Counted from the stretch's first letter, positions 54,702-64,000 are shown. The stretch: 64,000 nt of DNA from Granulosicoccus sp964390335 (GCA_964390335.1 CAYMHU010000011.1:1-64000); one strand, 5' to 3'. Notes: generated by a model not told the origin, from the sequence alone. Numbers and translations are program-made.

Positions 54702-55692
54702 GTCGACTTCTGAGAATTAAGTGTAAAAAGAACGGCGCACCCACTAGCGATGTCAGCACACCTACTTTCATCGCGGTTGGTGTTGGTATGAGACGCACAC
54801 CGATATCAGCTGCCAGTAGCATTGCACTACCGCCTAAAGCCGATGCGAACAACAACCGGCGAGGTTCGTAGCTGACCCACGGTCTGAGTAAGTGAGGAAC
54901 CACCAAACCAATAAACCCGATCATCCCAGTGGTTGCCACACTGGCACCAACAGCCAAAGAGACTGCTATAAAAATACGCCAGCGTAAACGTCCATGATCT
55001 ACTCCGAGACTTTGCGCTGTGCGCTCACCCAAGGTTAAGGCATCGAGTTGACGACCAACACCCACTAACAAAATCCAACCTAAGATCGTGCAGGGCAACA
55101 TGACCCAAACGTCGACCAATGAGCGATCACTCAGATCGCCCAATGTCCACAGCACCAATTCTCTAACGGCAAACGGACTTGGCGCAAAATTTAATAGCAA
55201 TGACATACCCGCAGTGGCCATCGCGTTCACAGCAACTCCCGCCAAGATAAGGGTAGTTACATTGGAGTCTTTCCCGGCAAGCAAATACACCAGCGCAGTT
55301 GCCAGTAAAGAACCGAGCATGCCGGCAATCGGAACACTTTGTGGGTGAAACACACTGGTGCCAAAATACAATACGGTAACCGCGCCCAGTGCAGCCCCGC
55401 TTGCACTACCAACCAATCCGGGGCTGGCCAGCGGATTGCGCAACAGCCCTTGCATGGCAGCGCCACACAGACCCAAAGTTGCTCCGGCAATAATGGCAAT
55501 AAGCGTGCGAGGCAGACGAACTTCTCTTAAGATGATTGCACCAACATCGGCGTCATCAGAAAACATGTGTTTAAGCGATGCAAAGAGATCGATAGGCTCT
55601 GCCCCCACACTCATACTGATTGCCGCCAGCACCAATACTGCGAGACCCAGTATGATGTGCAGCATCGAGATGTTATTAGTTTTCGCGCGCAA
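54685..55692 (-). CDS. btuC: Cobalamin ABC transporter permease
   Basis: 335 residues, FecCD/BtuC family with ten predicted helices. REVRLPRTLIAIIAGATLGLCGAA and GFIGLVVPHLLR are family signatures. Starts with TTG after a GGGAG site; an ATG 27 bases further (55665) is the alternative. First gene after the cobalamin riboswitch. Confidence 0.92.
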   Translation of the reverse strand: MRAKTNNISMLHIILGLAVLVLAAISMSVGAEPIDLFASLKHMFSDDADVGAIILREVRLPRTLIAIIAGATLGLCGAAMQGLLRNPLASPGLVGSASGAALGAVTVLYFGTSVFHPQSVPIAGMLGSLLATALVYLLAGKDSNVTTLILAGVAVNAMATAGMSLLLNFAPSPFAVRELVLWTLGDLSDRSLVDVWVMLPCTILGWILLVGVGRQLDALTLGERTAQSLGVDHGRLRWRIFIAVSLAVGASVATTGMIGFIGLVVPHLLRPWVSYEPRRLLFASALGGSAMLLAADIGVRLIPTPTAMKVGVLTSLVGAPFFLHLILRSRRDGYR

Positions 55693-55890
55693 TCGACGCT
55701 CCCGTCAATAAAGGCCGCATCAAAACAACAGTGTGTAGATAGCGTTTGTGCAAATCCATCTTCCGTCAACAAAAACCAGGGGATGAATTAAACGCGATAG
55801 ACCGACTTGGCCTTGGTAGGTGTTCTAAACAGCGGAGGCACCAAAACGCGCGAACCCAAACACCCCGTTTGGTTGTTAGCTTTGCAGCGT

Positions 55891-56070
55891 GGCAGGTCTC
55901 CTGGCTTACAACGGCCAACATAGTACGTTGGCATTTCGTCTACCCTTCCCGAGTTGCTTGTTATAAGAAACAGGCGCTCAGTGGGACGCAAGACGAATAC
56001 GTTATTTACAGTTGCGGGGGCAGCCGAAGCATTCCACTTCGTTCCCTTTAAATCCAAAATTGGAACCCAG
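55891..56070 (-). ncRNA. Cobalamin riboswitch
   Basis: Read on the minus strand, the conserved core appears in order: GGGTTCC near the 5' end, AAAGGGAACGAAGTG, GCTGCCCCCGCAACTGTAA, CTCGGGAAGGG and finally the 3' signature AGCCAGGAGACCTGCC at 55891-55906. These are the hallmark segments of cobalamin riboswitches. It lies about 200 bases before btuC, so it should repress the btuCDF-cobOQ operon when B12 is plentiful. An 89-codon open frame inside it is a by-product. Confidence 0.95.
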
Positions 56071-56215
56071 CTGATAAGTTGAGTCTACATTAATCAGTTG
56101 CGCAACGCACAATAAACTGTTGCCAACGCATTATTTGAGCTGTTCAGGCAATCCAGCAACTACCAGAACCACATGGTCACAGCATTGGGACAAAGCCTGA
56201 TGCAGTAGAATCCTA

Positions 56216-56854
56216 TCAGGGTAACCAATTCATGGTGCGCACAAGCGGTGTGTCATCATAGTAGTCAATACAGTTAATGGCACCATAATATTGATCGAGT
56301 CTGAAAATATGTTCCGACGCTAACTTCAGCTCTTTTGCCAACACAATTCTGTTCACCCCACCATGAGCAACCACAACAATGGTTTCTTGTTTGTGATGTT
56401 GTTTTAGTCGGGACGTGGATTCAACCACACGTGCCACCATTTGATCATAACTCTCGCCATTCGGAAAACACACTTTCGTTGGATGACGCATCCATTGCTG
56501 AAAAATTTCAGGGTACTCGCGCTCCGCCTCTTCATAACGTAAGCCTTCAAAATCACCAAAATCAAGCTCTGAAATTCCGTTTTCAATGATTGGTTCAAGT
56601 TGACAGGCCTGACCAACCACCTCAGCCGTGTCTTTAGCCCGCAGCAACGGACTGGTATAAATGGCGGCAGGCTTTAAAGGTTGAATCAATGTAGCGCTGG
56701 CGCTGATTTGCTGTCGCCCTTGCACTGACAGCGCAACATCGAGTTTGCCGTAACAGCGCCCACGAAAGGCGGCATCGGTTTCACCGTGTCTGAGTAAGAT
56801 CAGCCGATGGGTCACGCCTTCCGGCAACGCAGATGATCGCCAATCGTTATTCAT
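56216..56854 (-). CDS. cobC: Alpha-ribazole phosphatase / histidine phosphatase
   Basis: 212 residues. Phosphoglycerate mutase-like catalytic motif LLRHGETD with the nucleophile His, ISELDFGDFEG with the acid/base region and AHGGVNR with the second His. In the cobalamin pathway CobC removes the phosphate from the lower ligand nucleotide. Follows cobS by 17 bases. Confidence 0.88.
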   Translation of the reverse strand: MNNDWRSSALPEGVTHRLILLRHGETDAAFRGRCYGKLDVALSVQGRQQISASATLIQPLKPAAIYTSPLLRAKDTAEVVGQACQLEPIIENGISELDFGDFEGLRYEEAEREYPEIFQQWMRHPTKVCFPNGESYDQMVARVVESTSRLKQHHKQETIVVVAHGGVNRIVLAKELKLASEHIFRLDQYYGAINCIDYYDDTPLVRTMNWLP

Positions 56855-56871
56855 TTAAAACTGTTCCAGCT

Positions 56872-57624
56872 TCACAGTGATGACGCCAACATTGTCGCCC
56901 CCAGGCCCAGCAACATGACTTCAGCGATTTCGGTAGTTGCACCCATTGTATCGCCGGTTACACCTTGAATGCGTCGATGGCAGAGCCAAGCAACCACAAG
57001 AAACACCACCGAACACAAGGCAACGGCCAAGACAACACTTTCACCCACCAATACGACACTGATTATCAACGCCATCGCCGTTGCACCACCCACTTCAGCA
57101 GGTCCTGCAAACTGAGTAATAGAAGCGCCAGCACCCGTGGCACGTGCGTAGGGCATCAACCAACCTAAGCAAATTGAACATCTCGATAACGCTGCAGCCA
57201 CCACAATCCAGCACCAGCCCATTTCTGCTTCAGCCAATGACGCTAACGCCACCACGCGAGTCCCTAACGATAAAAACAGTGCGATGCCACCATAAGTGCC
57301 AATGGTTGAATCGCGCATAATGCGTAACACATCTTCACGCTTGTACCCACCGCCAAAACCATCGGCCATATCTGCCAACCCATCTTGATGCAAGCCACCA
57401 CCGACTAATGCCACTAGCGCTGTTGCCGCAAATGCTTGCAACAAAAACGGAACAGCCGCGAGATTCAACAACCACATTAATCCAATTTGCAGCGCTGCGA
57501 TCAAGCATCCAATCATTGGAAAAAAAAGTGTTGATCGAGCTACATCCGCACCATCAAACGGCTTGCTGGGATTAACCGGAATCCGCGTAAGAAAAGCCAG
57601 CGCGGTTAATGCTCGCCTAATCAA
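56872..57624 (-). CDS. cobS: Cobalamin synthase (adenosylcobinamide-GDP ribazoletransferase)
   Basis: 250 residues, integral membrane protein with LTRIPV near the start and the signature GGLHQDGLADMADGFGGG, then RIMRDSTIGTYGG. Joins activated cobinamide to alpha-ribazole. Begins with TTG overlapping the cobT stop (TTGA). Confidence 0.94.
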   Translation of the reverse strand: MIRRALTALAFLTRIPVNPSKPFDGADVARSTLFFPMIGCLIAALQIGLMWLLNLAAVPFLLQAFAATALVALVGGGLHQDGLADMADGFGGGYKREDVLRIMRDSTIGTYGGIALFLSLGTRVVALASLAEAEMGWCWIVVAAALSRCSICLGWLMPYARATGAGASITQFAGPAEVGGATAMALIISVVLVGESVVLAVALCSVVFLVVAWLCHRRIQGVTGDTMGATTEIAEVMLLGLGATMLASSL

Positions 57625-58703
57625 GAGGTTTTGTTTTCCACGGCAGCACTTTCAAAAGTAGCCATCTGAGACATAACAGTGGCGGCCGACTTAAGTAGGG
57701 TTAAGCTTAAACAAGCACCTGTACCTTCACCCAAACGAAATTCAAGATCAAGCAAAGGCTGAGCATCAAGTGCATTCACCAAAGCCTCGTGTCCGGGTTC
57801 TGTCGACTGGTGGCCTACAAACACATAGTCGCGAACTGAGGGACACATTTTGACTGCCGCGAGCACTGCCGCCGTTGAAATAAAGCCATCTGCTACCACA
57901 GCAATTCCTCGTCGAGAAAGTCCCAAAGCCATGCCGCATATACCAGCCAATTCGAACCCACCCAGTTTTCTCAGTACATCAAAGCCATCGTCTGACTTAA
58001 CCGGATTCGTTACCAGCGCTTGCTCAATGGCCTTTACTTTTCTGGCAAGCGTTGCATCATCCGAACCCGTGCCTCTACCAGTAATAGATTCTGGCGAAAG
58101 TTGCAGAAAAGCCGCCGTCATCGCACTGGCAATGGTGGTGTTCCCAATACCCATTTCACCCAACGCAACCGCTTTACTGCCTTGCGCGTAACAATGCTCG
58201 GCCATGGCTATGCCCGCCGCAAGCGCTTGATACAACTGAGCCTCGGTCATAGCAGCACCCTGGCTAATATCGCCGGAACCCAATGCAACTGCATGTGCAT
58301 AGAAACGATCCGATTGAATGTCTGACAGATCCGCATCGACTCCCATATTTACCACAGCCACATCCGCACCAACAACATTGGCGATGGCATTGATCGCGGC
58401 TCCACCGTTCAAGAAATTTCGCACCATCTGAGCCGTAACCTCACGAGGAAACGGACCCAATGAATGTGATTTTGTGATGCCATGATCAGCAGCAAATATC
58501 ACTACATGCGTTTGATCAATCACAGGTGGCACTTGCCGTTGGATACCGCACAGTGTCGCTCCAATGGATTCCAGTCGACCCAAACTTCCTATGGGTTTAG
58601 TCAGAGACTGATGATAAATCGTAGCGTCTTCAACAGAAGGGGTGTGGAGCGGTGTTATTGCCGCGAGGGTATCTTCTACCTGTGTTTGAGCCGAGCTGGT
58701 CAT
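57621..58703 (-). CDS. cobT: Nicotinate-nucleotide:dimethylbenzimidazole phosphoribosyltransferase
   Basis: 360 residues, family length. Motifs: LTKPIGSLGRLE, VIFAADHGITKSHS, GEMGIGNTTIASA and the C-terminal FRLGEGTGACLSL with the catalytic Glu. Activates the lower ligand base. First gene of cobT-cobS-cobC; no riboswitch is seen ahead of it. Confidence 0.95.
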   Translation of the reverse strand: MTSSAQTQVEDTLAAITPLHTPSVEDATIYHQSLTKPIGSLGRLESIGATLCGIQRQVPPVIDQTHVVIFAADHGITKSHSLGPFPREVTAQMVRNFLNGGAAINAIANVVGADVAVVNMGVDADLSDIQSDRFYAHAVALGSGDISQGAAMTEAQLYQALAAGIAMAEHCYAQGSKAVALGEMGIGNTTIASAMTAAFLQLSPESITGRGTGSDDATLARKVKAIEQALVTNPVKSDDGFDVLRKLGGFELAGICGMALGLSRRGIAVVADGFISTAAVLAAVKMCPSVRDYVFVGHQSTEPGHEALVNALDAQPLLDLEFRLGEGTGACLSLTLLKSAATVMSQMATFESAAVENKTS

Positions 58704-58973
58704 TGATGCGATGTCGAAAAACCAACAAAGTAACAGAAGACGTTCTACCCGGCTACCAGCTTATCAACAAACGTATCTGTATACGGCGCGATTAGCTAGC
58801 TTTCGGTATGAACAAGTTACTACTTTTGGACTAAGTAAGAAGGTCCCCGGCTGTTTTAAGTTCCTATCTTAGTGTGATATAAACCTGATGAAATTACAAA
58901 TTCAGATCGTGTGTCATTTTGAAGGGTGTTCGCACGAGTGTAAATATCATCTTACAGACAATGGAAGTTTTAC

Positions 58974-59786
58974 ATGACTGAGTCGTTATCCAGTGCTGAA
59001 ATGGCTGGTGTCTTAGCTTTAATCGAAGAAGCTCATTTAGCTACTTCTGCTTACGAATTTCGTCAAACACTTATCCATGGCGTTGGGGCACTAATAGATT
59101 CACATTCGTGCGTGTGGACTGAATTTCCCACAGACGTATTTACCGCAAAGCCTAAACCAACCAGTATAGCGGAGATCACCGATGACACACTAGACACCAA
59201 TGCCTTACTCCCCATATTCAATGCTTATGCGTCGCAGCATCCAGTCATCGTGCACACTATTGAAAATCACAAGCATCCCGGCAACATTGAACCGATGGCG
59301 ATTTCGGATTTATTAGACCGTGATCAGTATCAAGAGCTTGACCTGTATAAACAGTTTTATTTCCATCAATCCGTTGAAGACCAAATGTCTATTGGTTATA
59401 TCGAAAACAAGTTTGTTAAAGGACTGTCAGCACATCGTGAATTCTGGGGATTCACTGACAAGGAACATCGCTTATTAGCGCAAATTGCAGCCTGCACATT
59501 TCCGTATTACCGAACTTTGTGCGTTGTTGACGTTAAAGACACTAAAACACCCGCTACAATTCAAATTAACGACTGCAGTTTTATCGAACATCACCGCAAG
59601 CTGGGTATCACTAAACGGCAGGCTGAACTACTCACTCATGTAGCGCGCGGCAAATCCAACAAACAAATTGCCGATCTGTGTTCAGTCAGTGAGGGAACGG
59701 TACGAAAGCATCTGGAAAACTGCTTCCGTCGATTATCAGTAAACAATCGTGTAAGCGCTATAACAACTGCAATGGAAATAATCTGA
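58974..59786 (+). CDS. LuxR-family transcriptional regulator
   Basis: 270 residues. The C-terminal LuxR helix-turn-helix is clear (KRQAELLTHVARGKSNKQIA and VSEGTVRKHLENCFRRLSV, about 205-262). The N-terminal 190 residues are a helical/GAF-like sensor of unclear type with no autoinducer-binding signature I can identify. No LuxI is nearby. A GGAAG site precedes the ATG. Convergent with the vWD protein gene, 11 bases apart. Targets unknown. Confidence 0.88.
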   Translation: MTESLSSAEMAGVLALIEEAHLATSAYEFRQTLIHGVGALIDSHSCVWTEFPTDVFTAKPKPTSIAEITDDTLDTNALLPIFNAYASQHPVIVHTIENHKHPGNIEPMAISDLLDRDQYQELDLYKQFYFHQSVEDQMSIGYIENKFVKGLSAHREFWGFTDKEHRLLAQIAACTFPYYRTLCVVDVKDTKTPATIQINDCSFIEHHRKLGITKRQAELLTHVARGKSNKQIADLCSVSEGTVRKHLENCFRRLSVNNRVSAITTAMEII

Positions 59787-59797
59787 GTAATGATCGC

Positions 59798-62191
59798 TCA
59801 TTGCAATTGAAATTCAACCGTTCCAATAAAGTTGTTCTGCTCGGAAGAATCGAGCACCACCTGATACATACCCGAACGCTCCACGGTAAATGTTCGTGTG
59901 CTGAAGATGACCAACCTGCTTCCATCATCCGGTGGCTTTATGTAAGGCAACGGACTTAGCCCCGACACTGATTCCACAACATTCTCAGTTATGGTAAAGA
60001 CTTCACCCACTTGTGCGTCGAACGAGGCTACAGCACGCTGACCCAAGGTTGTTAGCGTTAACGTAAAGCGCTGTCCGCGGGAAACTGCAACACCGTAATC
60101 GTCGGCTATTGCTATCAGCTCTATTGGCACAGTACCCGTATATGCACCAACTGGTGTTAGCAAGACTGTGTAAATACCAGCAACATTTGCGGTAAATTGC
60201 AAGTCTTCCTCATTTGATGCTGTGACCACGATTTCATTCGATGACGGGTCGAGCACGGACAAACTACCACTGCCCACGCCACCGTCGCGATTTACATAAA
60301 TTCTGTCACCTTGCCCCGCAGTGAATTCTGCGCTAACGGATTGACCTGGTGAGTTCACGATCAGTTCAAACTGACGTTCATCACTTGGTGTAACCGGGAT
60401 TGTTTCACCGACGGAATAAACCGTAAATGCATACGGTTCTGCTGAAGATTCCATAAATCGGATTTGGTAGGGTGTATTAGCGCCAATGGTCACCAGACCT
60501 AGATCGCTACACTGTGATCGGCGTTTCAACACCGTAGATTGAGCATTCAACAACTGCCATTCACCTGCGCAATTTGTGGCTAGCTCCGATGCGATATAAA
60601 CCTTATCGTTTAGCGAAGACGGCAACGTTGCCAGCAGTTGTTCGCGACTGTCCAGCACACCTTCAACAAGCACATTGAGACTTACAATTCCAATATCAGC
60701 GCTTGCTGGTTCAACTATACTAAAGCTGTACTCTCCGGTATCGCCGCTTTGGCTAAACACCGAAAGTTTAACTTGCCCTTCCGGCAATTCAAACGGTATA
60801 TCGCATGACATCGCCAATTGCGCTGCATCTCCATCAAGCGGCTCCAGCAGGAAACTAAAGGACTGCACTACAGAACACGGTGAATTCACTTGAACACTAC
60901 GATTTATTCCTGATGGTATGTTTAACGTATATTGATCGACTTCATTTTTGCTGCTCAGCTGCCCAGCACCGGGCGTTGGCAACCTGGGCGACACTGTTGC
61001 ATTAACATCCAGAGCAATCGTTGAGGCAGCGGAAACATACGCGTTGGCAGACACCGCATTTACTGCAACACCGGCAAGTTCTGCCGCATCATCGAGTAAC
61101 TGCTCATCACCATCGAATAACAGATCGTAAACACAACCCTGCAACAGAAACCCTGTCCCTACTCCGGCATCTAGACAACGCTGGGTGGCGGATTCCCTCT
61201 GCGGTGTAGCAACATCGGACAGGCTTTGCAAATCCAAAACAGAGTAAGCGCCATCGACCAGTGGGTCATACTCACTATTGAAAAGCGACTCGCTACCCAA
61301 ACGCAACCAATCTGTTAAATAGTCGCCATACAACGTATCGGTGTCTTCCACCGTAAAAGACAAACCTGCGGATGTTTGCAGATCATTTGATGGATCGCCG
61401 TCAAAGTTACCCAACAAGCCCGTTACAGTGCCACGCAATGATTCATGCAATGCCATCTTGAAGGCATTGCCGCTATGTGAAACTAACAAATCCAGCTTTC
61501 CAACAATCTTTACATAGGTGTGCTTGTTGTGACGCTGTACAAACGACCCTTGCTCGTCAAGATCAATCCACCCACCCAAGCTGATGGGGACATCAACACC
61601 GTTGACAACAATCACATCATGCAATCCTGGTGCAGAATTTTTTAACGACCGATCAATCGGATCGTTAATTACAATGGTTGTATTGCCATGCCGAACAGCG
61701 AATGCTTTAATTCTGGATACCGTGGCATTGGCACTTAATCGAAACTGTCTTGCTTGCACAGTAAGTTCCGCGCTTTCTATATAGGCATAATCACCAGCCC
61801 CCTGAAATCCATAACCCAAGCCATCATGCGTGACGAGATGCGGATCGCCCCAGCCGATCGAAGGCCTGCGCGGACTGGACGTAATCGGAGACGAATCGTA
61901 AGGCGGCTCCTCTCGACTGGGCGGGTTTATCGCCGGTAAAATACAGTCTGTCATAGCACTACTGGGCGTTGGTGAGATACCGTTATTTATTCCAGCAGCA
62001 GCACCGATAATTTTATTAAATCCTCCAAGCACTTGATTTAACACTTCACCACCGACTGCACGAGCAACCAGACTTCTCGGATTACAGTCGGGTGATGCCA
62101 TCGCAATTGTTGGATTGATAAGCCCGAATACGCAAAAGCACACCAACGGCAAACAGTTTAGAAGGCGTTTCAGCTCAGTATGAATATTCAC
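59798..62191 (-). CDS. Secreted von Willebrand factor type D domain protein
   Basis: 797 residues starting with GTG; signal peptide ends near TIAMA before SPDCNP. Residues about 115-285 are a vWD domain (GWGDPHLVTHDGLGYGFQGA, GLLGNFDGDPSNDL), the module of mucins and some bacterial surface proteins. Beyond it are repeated beta domains of about 100-110 residues resembling pre-peptidase C-terminal modules (PSGINRSVQVNSPCS, SAEFTAGQGDRIYVN, VASFDAQVGEVFTI). No sorting tag at the C-terminus. It overlaps the upstream lipoprotein gene by 4 bases (GTGA). Confidence 0.85.
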   Translation of the reverse strand: MNIHTELKRLLNCLPLVCFCVFGLINPTIAMASPDCNPRSLVARAVGGEVLNQVLGGFNKIIGAAAGINNGISPTPSSAMTDCILPAINPPSREEPPYDSSPITSSPRRPSIGWGDPHLVTHDGLGYGFQGAGDYAYIESAELTVQARQFRLSANATVSRIKAFAVRHGNTTIVINDPIDRSLKNSAPGLHDVIVVNGVDVPISLGGWIDLDEQGSFVQRHNKHTYVKIVGKLDLLVSHSGNAFKMALHESLRGTVTGLLGNFDGDPSNDLQTSAGLSFTVEDTDTLYGDYLTDWLRLGSESLFNSEYDPLVDGAYSVLDLQSLSDVATPQRESATQRCLDAGVGTGFLLQGCVYDLLFDGDEQLLDDAAELAGVAVNAVSANAYVSAASTIALDVNATVSPRLPTPGAGQLSSKNEVDQYTLNIPSGINRSVQVNSPCSVVQSFSFLLEPLDGDAAQLAMSCDIPFELPEGQVKLSVFSQSGDTGEYSFSIVEPASADIGIVSLNVLVEGVLDSREQLLATLPSSLNDKVYIASELATNCAGEWQLLNAQSTVLKRRSQCSDLGLVTIGANTPYQIRFMESSAEPYAFTVYSVGETIPVTPSDERQFELIVNSPGQSVSAEFTAGQGDRIYVNRDGGVGSGSLSVLDPSSNEIVVTASNEEDLQFTANVAGIYTVLLTPVGAYTGTVPIELIAIADDYGVAVSRGQRFTLTLTTLGQRAVASFDAQVGEVFTITENVVESVSGLSPLPYIKPPDDGSRLVIFSTRTFTVERSGMYQVVLDSSEQNNFIGTVEFQLQ

Positions 62192-63024
62192 TCTGCAGCC
62201 TCCCTAATGGTTTGCGTAAACGTTCTGTCATCCACCACCGTTTGCAATACACCGTTGATGTAAAGCTCATCTTCGAAACGAACAGCCACATTAATATCTG
62301 CAGCTTGAAGCAATAACGATGGCAATGCGTATGTTGCGGCCATAGATCCACTAACGGTGTACCGATCTTGCTCATCACTGCCGGTAGTTATGAGCTTGTT
62401 AACCGATATCGAATTGATATTGATCTCATCAACAGAAGTTCTCGTTGTGGCGATGACAGTAGGAAGTTCGTTTTGTTCGGACCATGACGCACCTACACCA
62501 ACCGGTGTAGATGGCACAGATAAATTAAATGCTGGATAGCTAAATACATCCAGTGACAGCACATCGTATAAATCGCGTCGCTGATTAAAACGAGTCTTCT
62601 CGCCACGACTATTAAGCGTATCGATGATCCGAAACAACGATAAATTTGACAGTTCGAGATTGTCCGGGCTTACACCATTATTGAACGATAAAGCACGCAG
62701 TTGAAAATCATTACCATTTTGTTCCAACGAAACATCAACGGTAATATCACTGCTTATTTCTTGCTGCTGCAATACACCACCAACAGTGACGCTTTGTTCA
62801 CTTACCGTTGTTATATCAAGGCTTACTTGCGCCGGCGCGGTTAGTGATAGCTGGATTCTGGGCTCCAATCCTTGCGAATCAACTGAACCAGTTGCATCTG
62901 TCGCATCGTTGTTTGATGAACCACCACACGCAGCCAACATGACGAGCTGTAATATGCAAATCCACCTCAATCTGCACCGCGCAATGCCGCTGAGTATCCG
63001 CTGTAGATGACCTGATTTCTTCAC
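62188..63024 (-). CDS. Hypothetical lipoprotein coupled to the vWD protein
   Basis: 278 residues. An arginine-rich N-terminus and hydrophobic segment end in lipobox LAAC (Cys33) followed by GGSSNNDA. The mature part is beta-rich (QISLSLTAPAQVSLDITTVS-like strands) without a recognised domain. The stop overlaps the vWD gene start, so the two products are made together and may form an envelope pair. Confidence 0.8.
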   Translation of the reverse strand: MKKSGHLQRILSGIARCRLRWICILQLVMLAACGGSSNNDATDATGSVDSQGLEPRIQLSLTAPAQVSLDITTVSEQSVTVGGVLQQQEISSDITVDVSLEQNGNDFQLRALSFNNGVSPDNLELSNLSLFRIIDTLNSRGEKTRFNQRRDLYDVLSLDVFSYPAFNLSVPSTPVGVGASWSEQNELPTVIATTRTSVDEININSISVNKLITTGSDEQDRYTVSGSMAATYALPSLLLQAADINVAVRFEDELYINGVLQTVVDDRTFTQTIREAAE

Positions 63025-63101
63025 TGCGCAACCTCTACTTTAAATGCAGCTCTTGTATAAATTGAGCATCGACAGGTTAACTAACATTAATCCAATCAGC
63101 T

Positions 63102-63137
63102 ATACGCTAAATAGCGTATGTACAGATATGGGTACAT
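63102..63137. promoter_or_regulatory. Two overlapping inverted repeats in a divergent promoter region
   Basis: ATACGCTA-AA-TAGCGTAT (63102-63119) is a perfect 8-bp inverted repeat with a 2-bp centre. ATGTAC/GTACAT (63118-63137) overlaps its end with an 8-bp spacer. They lie between the divergent lipoprotein genes and look like operators. Confidence 0.5.
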
Positions 63138-63205
63138 GCGCGAGTATAAAAACGCCAGCTTGAAACGCAGATACAAATAACACATAGATTTTAAGGACAC
63201 CTGAT

Positions 63206-64000
63206 ATGAACACAGTTTTAAATCCATACATAACTATCGCGGTTACATCAATTTGGTTAGTTGCGTGTGGAGGGGGAAGCAGTAGTGGCAGTGATAGCCG
63301 CAATGGTTCCAGCATTGAACCACAAACAGACCTTACTGGGACTTATCAATACCTTGGTTTTGTTGAGATTATTCAAGACAATCTAGAAGAGCGTGTCAAT
63401 CGAGATGCAAACTTCCTGCAACTGACCGAACCACAGAACGCAAATGTGTTTCGCAATAGCGTTCCAATGAGTGTTGACACTTGCAAACTTTCCATAACAC
63501 CAACTATTCCAACTGACGTAGGTGTTATTGGATTTCCCGAAGCCAATTTTACTCTTATTTCAGCAGGACAGACATTCACACTAACCGAAACGGCCGGTAC
63601 CTACGCCACGATTACACTAGCCGATAGTCGATTCTCAGTTGCCACATTTCCTGTGCCAACGCCGTTAACTCTCGACATTCCGGGCGCCGAATTTCCGGCA
63701 TTTTCTGACGTTGCAATTCCTGATGTAGTCACAGTTCAAAATTTCCAACCCGGAAGAAACGACACCCTGCAAGCCGACACTGTTATTAGCTGGACACCCA
63801 CTGGCTTGACCAACCACACGATTAATTTAACTGCATTCGATTTCGTTGACACGGATAAAGTCGTTGATCTTCGTTGCCACGTTGCCGACGACGGTAACTT
63901 CACCCTACCAGCAAATATTGTAAGTGCTCTTAACAGTGGCTTAGGTGACGGGTTTGCCATTAACGGATTAGAACAGGAAAAACGCACTGACACATTGATC
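63206..64000 (+). CDS. Hypothetical lipoprotein, 3' end off the window
   Basis: The frame is open from the ATG at 63206 (AAGGA site upstream) to the right edge, 265 codons. Signal peptide with lipobox LVAC (Cys23) followed by GGGSSSGSDSRNGS, a Gly/Ser linker. The mature part is beta-rich with two cysteines seen (DTCKLS, DLRCHV). No family recognised. Its GGGSSS linker after the lipobox resembles that of the opposite lipoprotein, and the two are divergent. Confidence 0.75.
   Translation, partial: MNTVLNPYITIAVTSIWLVACGGGSSSGSDSRNGSSIEPQTDLTGTYQYLGFVEIIQDNLEERVNRDANFLQLTEPQNANVFRNSVPMSVDTCKLSITPTIPTDVGVIGFPEANFTLISAGQTFTLTETAGTYATITLADSRFSVATFPVPTPLTLDIPGAEFPAFSDVAIPDVVTVQNFQPGRNDTLQADTVISWTPTGLTNHTINLTAFDFVDTDKVVDLRCHVADDGNFTLPANIVSALNSGLGDGFAINGLEQEKRTDTLI

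Noticed and set aside
55788..56057. An 89-codon open frame on the minus strand ahead of btuC
   Set aside because: It lies largely within the cobalamin riboswitch, has no recognisable product and is explained by the RNA.
1..64000. Mobile elements, CRISPR arrays, toxin-antitoxin or phage-defence genes
   Set aside because: No transposase, integrase, regular direct-repeat array or recognised defence domain was found.

Overview
The window looks like a chromosomal stretch of a marine, probably macroalga-associated gammaproteobacterium. The reasons are moderate GC content, many three-component sugar importers, a TRAP transporter, a Corallina-type vanadium haloperoxidase, very long secreted proteins with calcium-binding repeats, and pathways for rhamnose and unsaturated uronic acids. 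The taxon is an inference; a Granulosicoccus-like lineage would fit, but no marker gene is present. The sequence is a scaffold: a run of 100 Ns sits at 10976-11075, flanked by two identical 55-bp copies.

Layout. 1-14050 is a mixed region of envelope and secreted proteins: a gene leaving the left edge, a vanadium haloperoxidase, a lipoprotein, glutaredoxin, a YecA/SEC-C protein, a roughly 1936-residue Ig/thrombospondin-type-3 protein broken only by the assembly gap, a rhodanese and an RCC1/FN3 protein. 14089-21083 is a LacI-regulated sugar ABC importer operon (binding protein, two permeases, ATPase) that ends in a bicupin and an alpha/beta hydrolase, with a divergent LacI regulator and a perfect 18-bp operator. 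21095-27238 holds a GH31 glucosidase and a TRAP transporter (DctPQM). 28614-37980 is an alpha-glucoside regulon in the same order as Sinorhizobium aglEFGAK, with divergent aglR and an FAD oxidoreductase coupled to aglR.

38013-48701 is a complete L-rhamnose regulon: rhaD-rhaA on the minus strand and, divergently, rhaR-S-T-P-Q-U-K on the plus strand. It covers uptake, mutarotation, isomerisation, phosphorylation, aldol cleavage and DeoR-type control. Directly beyond it lies kdgF-kduI-kduD, which processes unsaturated uronates. Together these suit the products of lyases acting on rhamnose-uronate polysaccharides such as ulvan or rhamnogalacturonan (inference; no lyase is in the window).

50783-58703 is a cobalamin salvage and transport block (cobT-cobS-cobC, a cobalamin riboswitch, btuC-btuD-btuF-cobO-cobQ). 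58974-64000 has an orphan LuxR regulator, a von Willebrand type D domain protein translationally coupled to a lipoprotein, and a second lipoprotein leaving the right edge.

A recurring theme is a stem-loop directly behind the binding-protein gene in all four import operons, two of them resembling intrinsic terminators. This would give more binding protein than membrane parts. No tRNA, rRNA, CRISPR array, transposase or integrase was seen.
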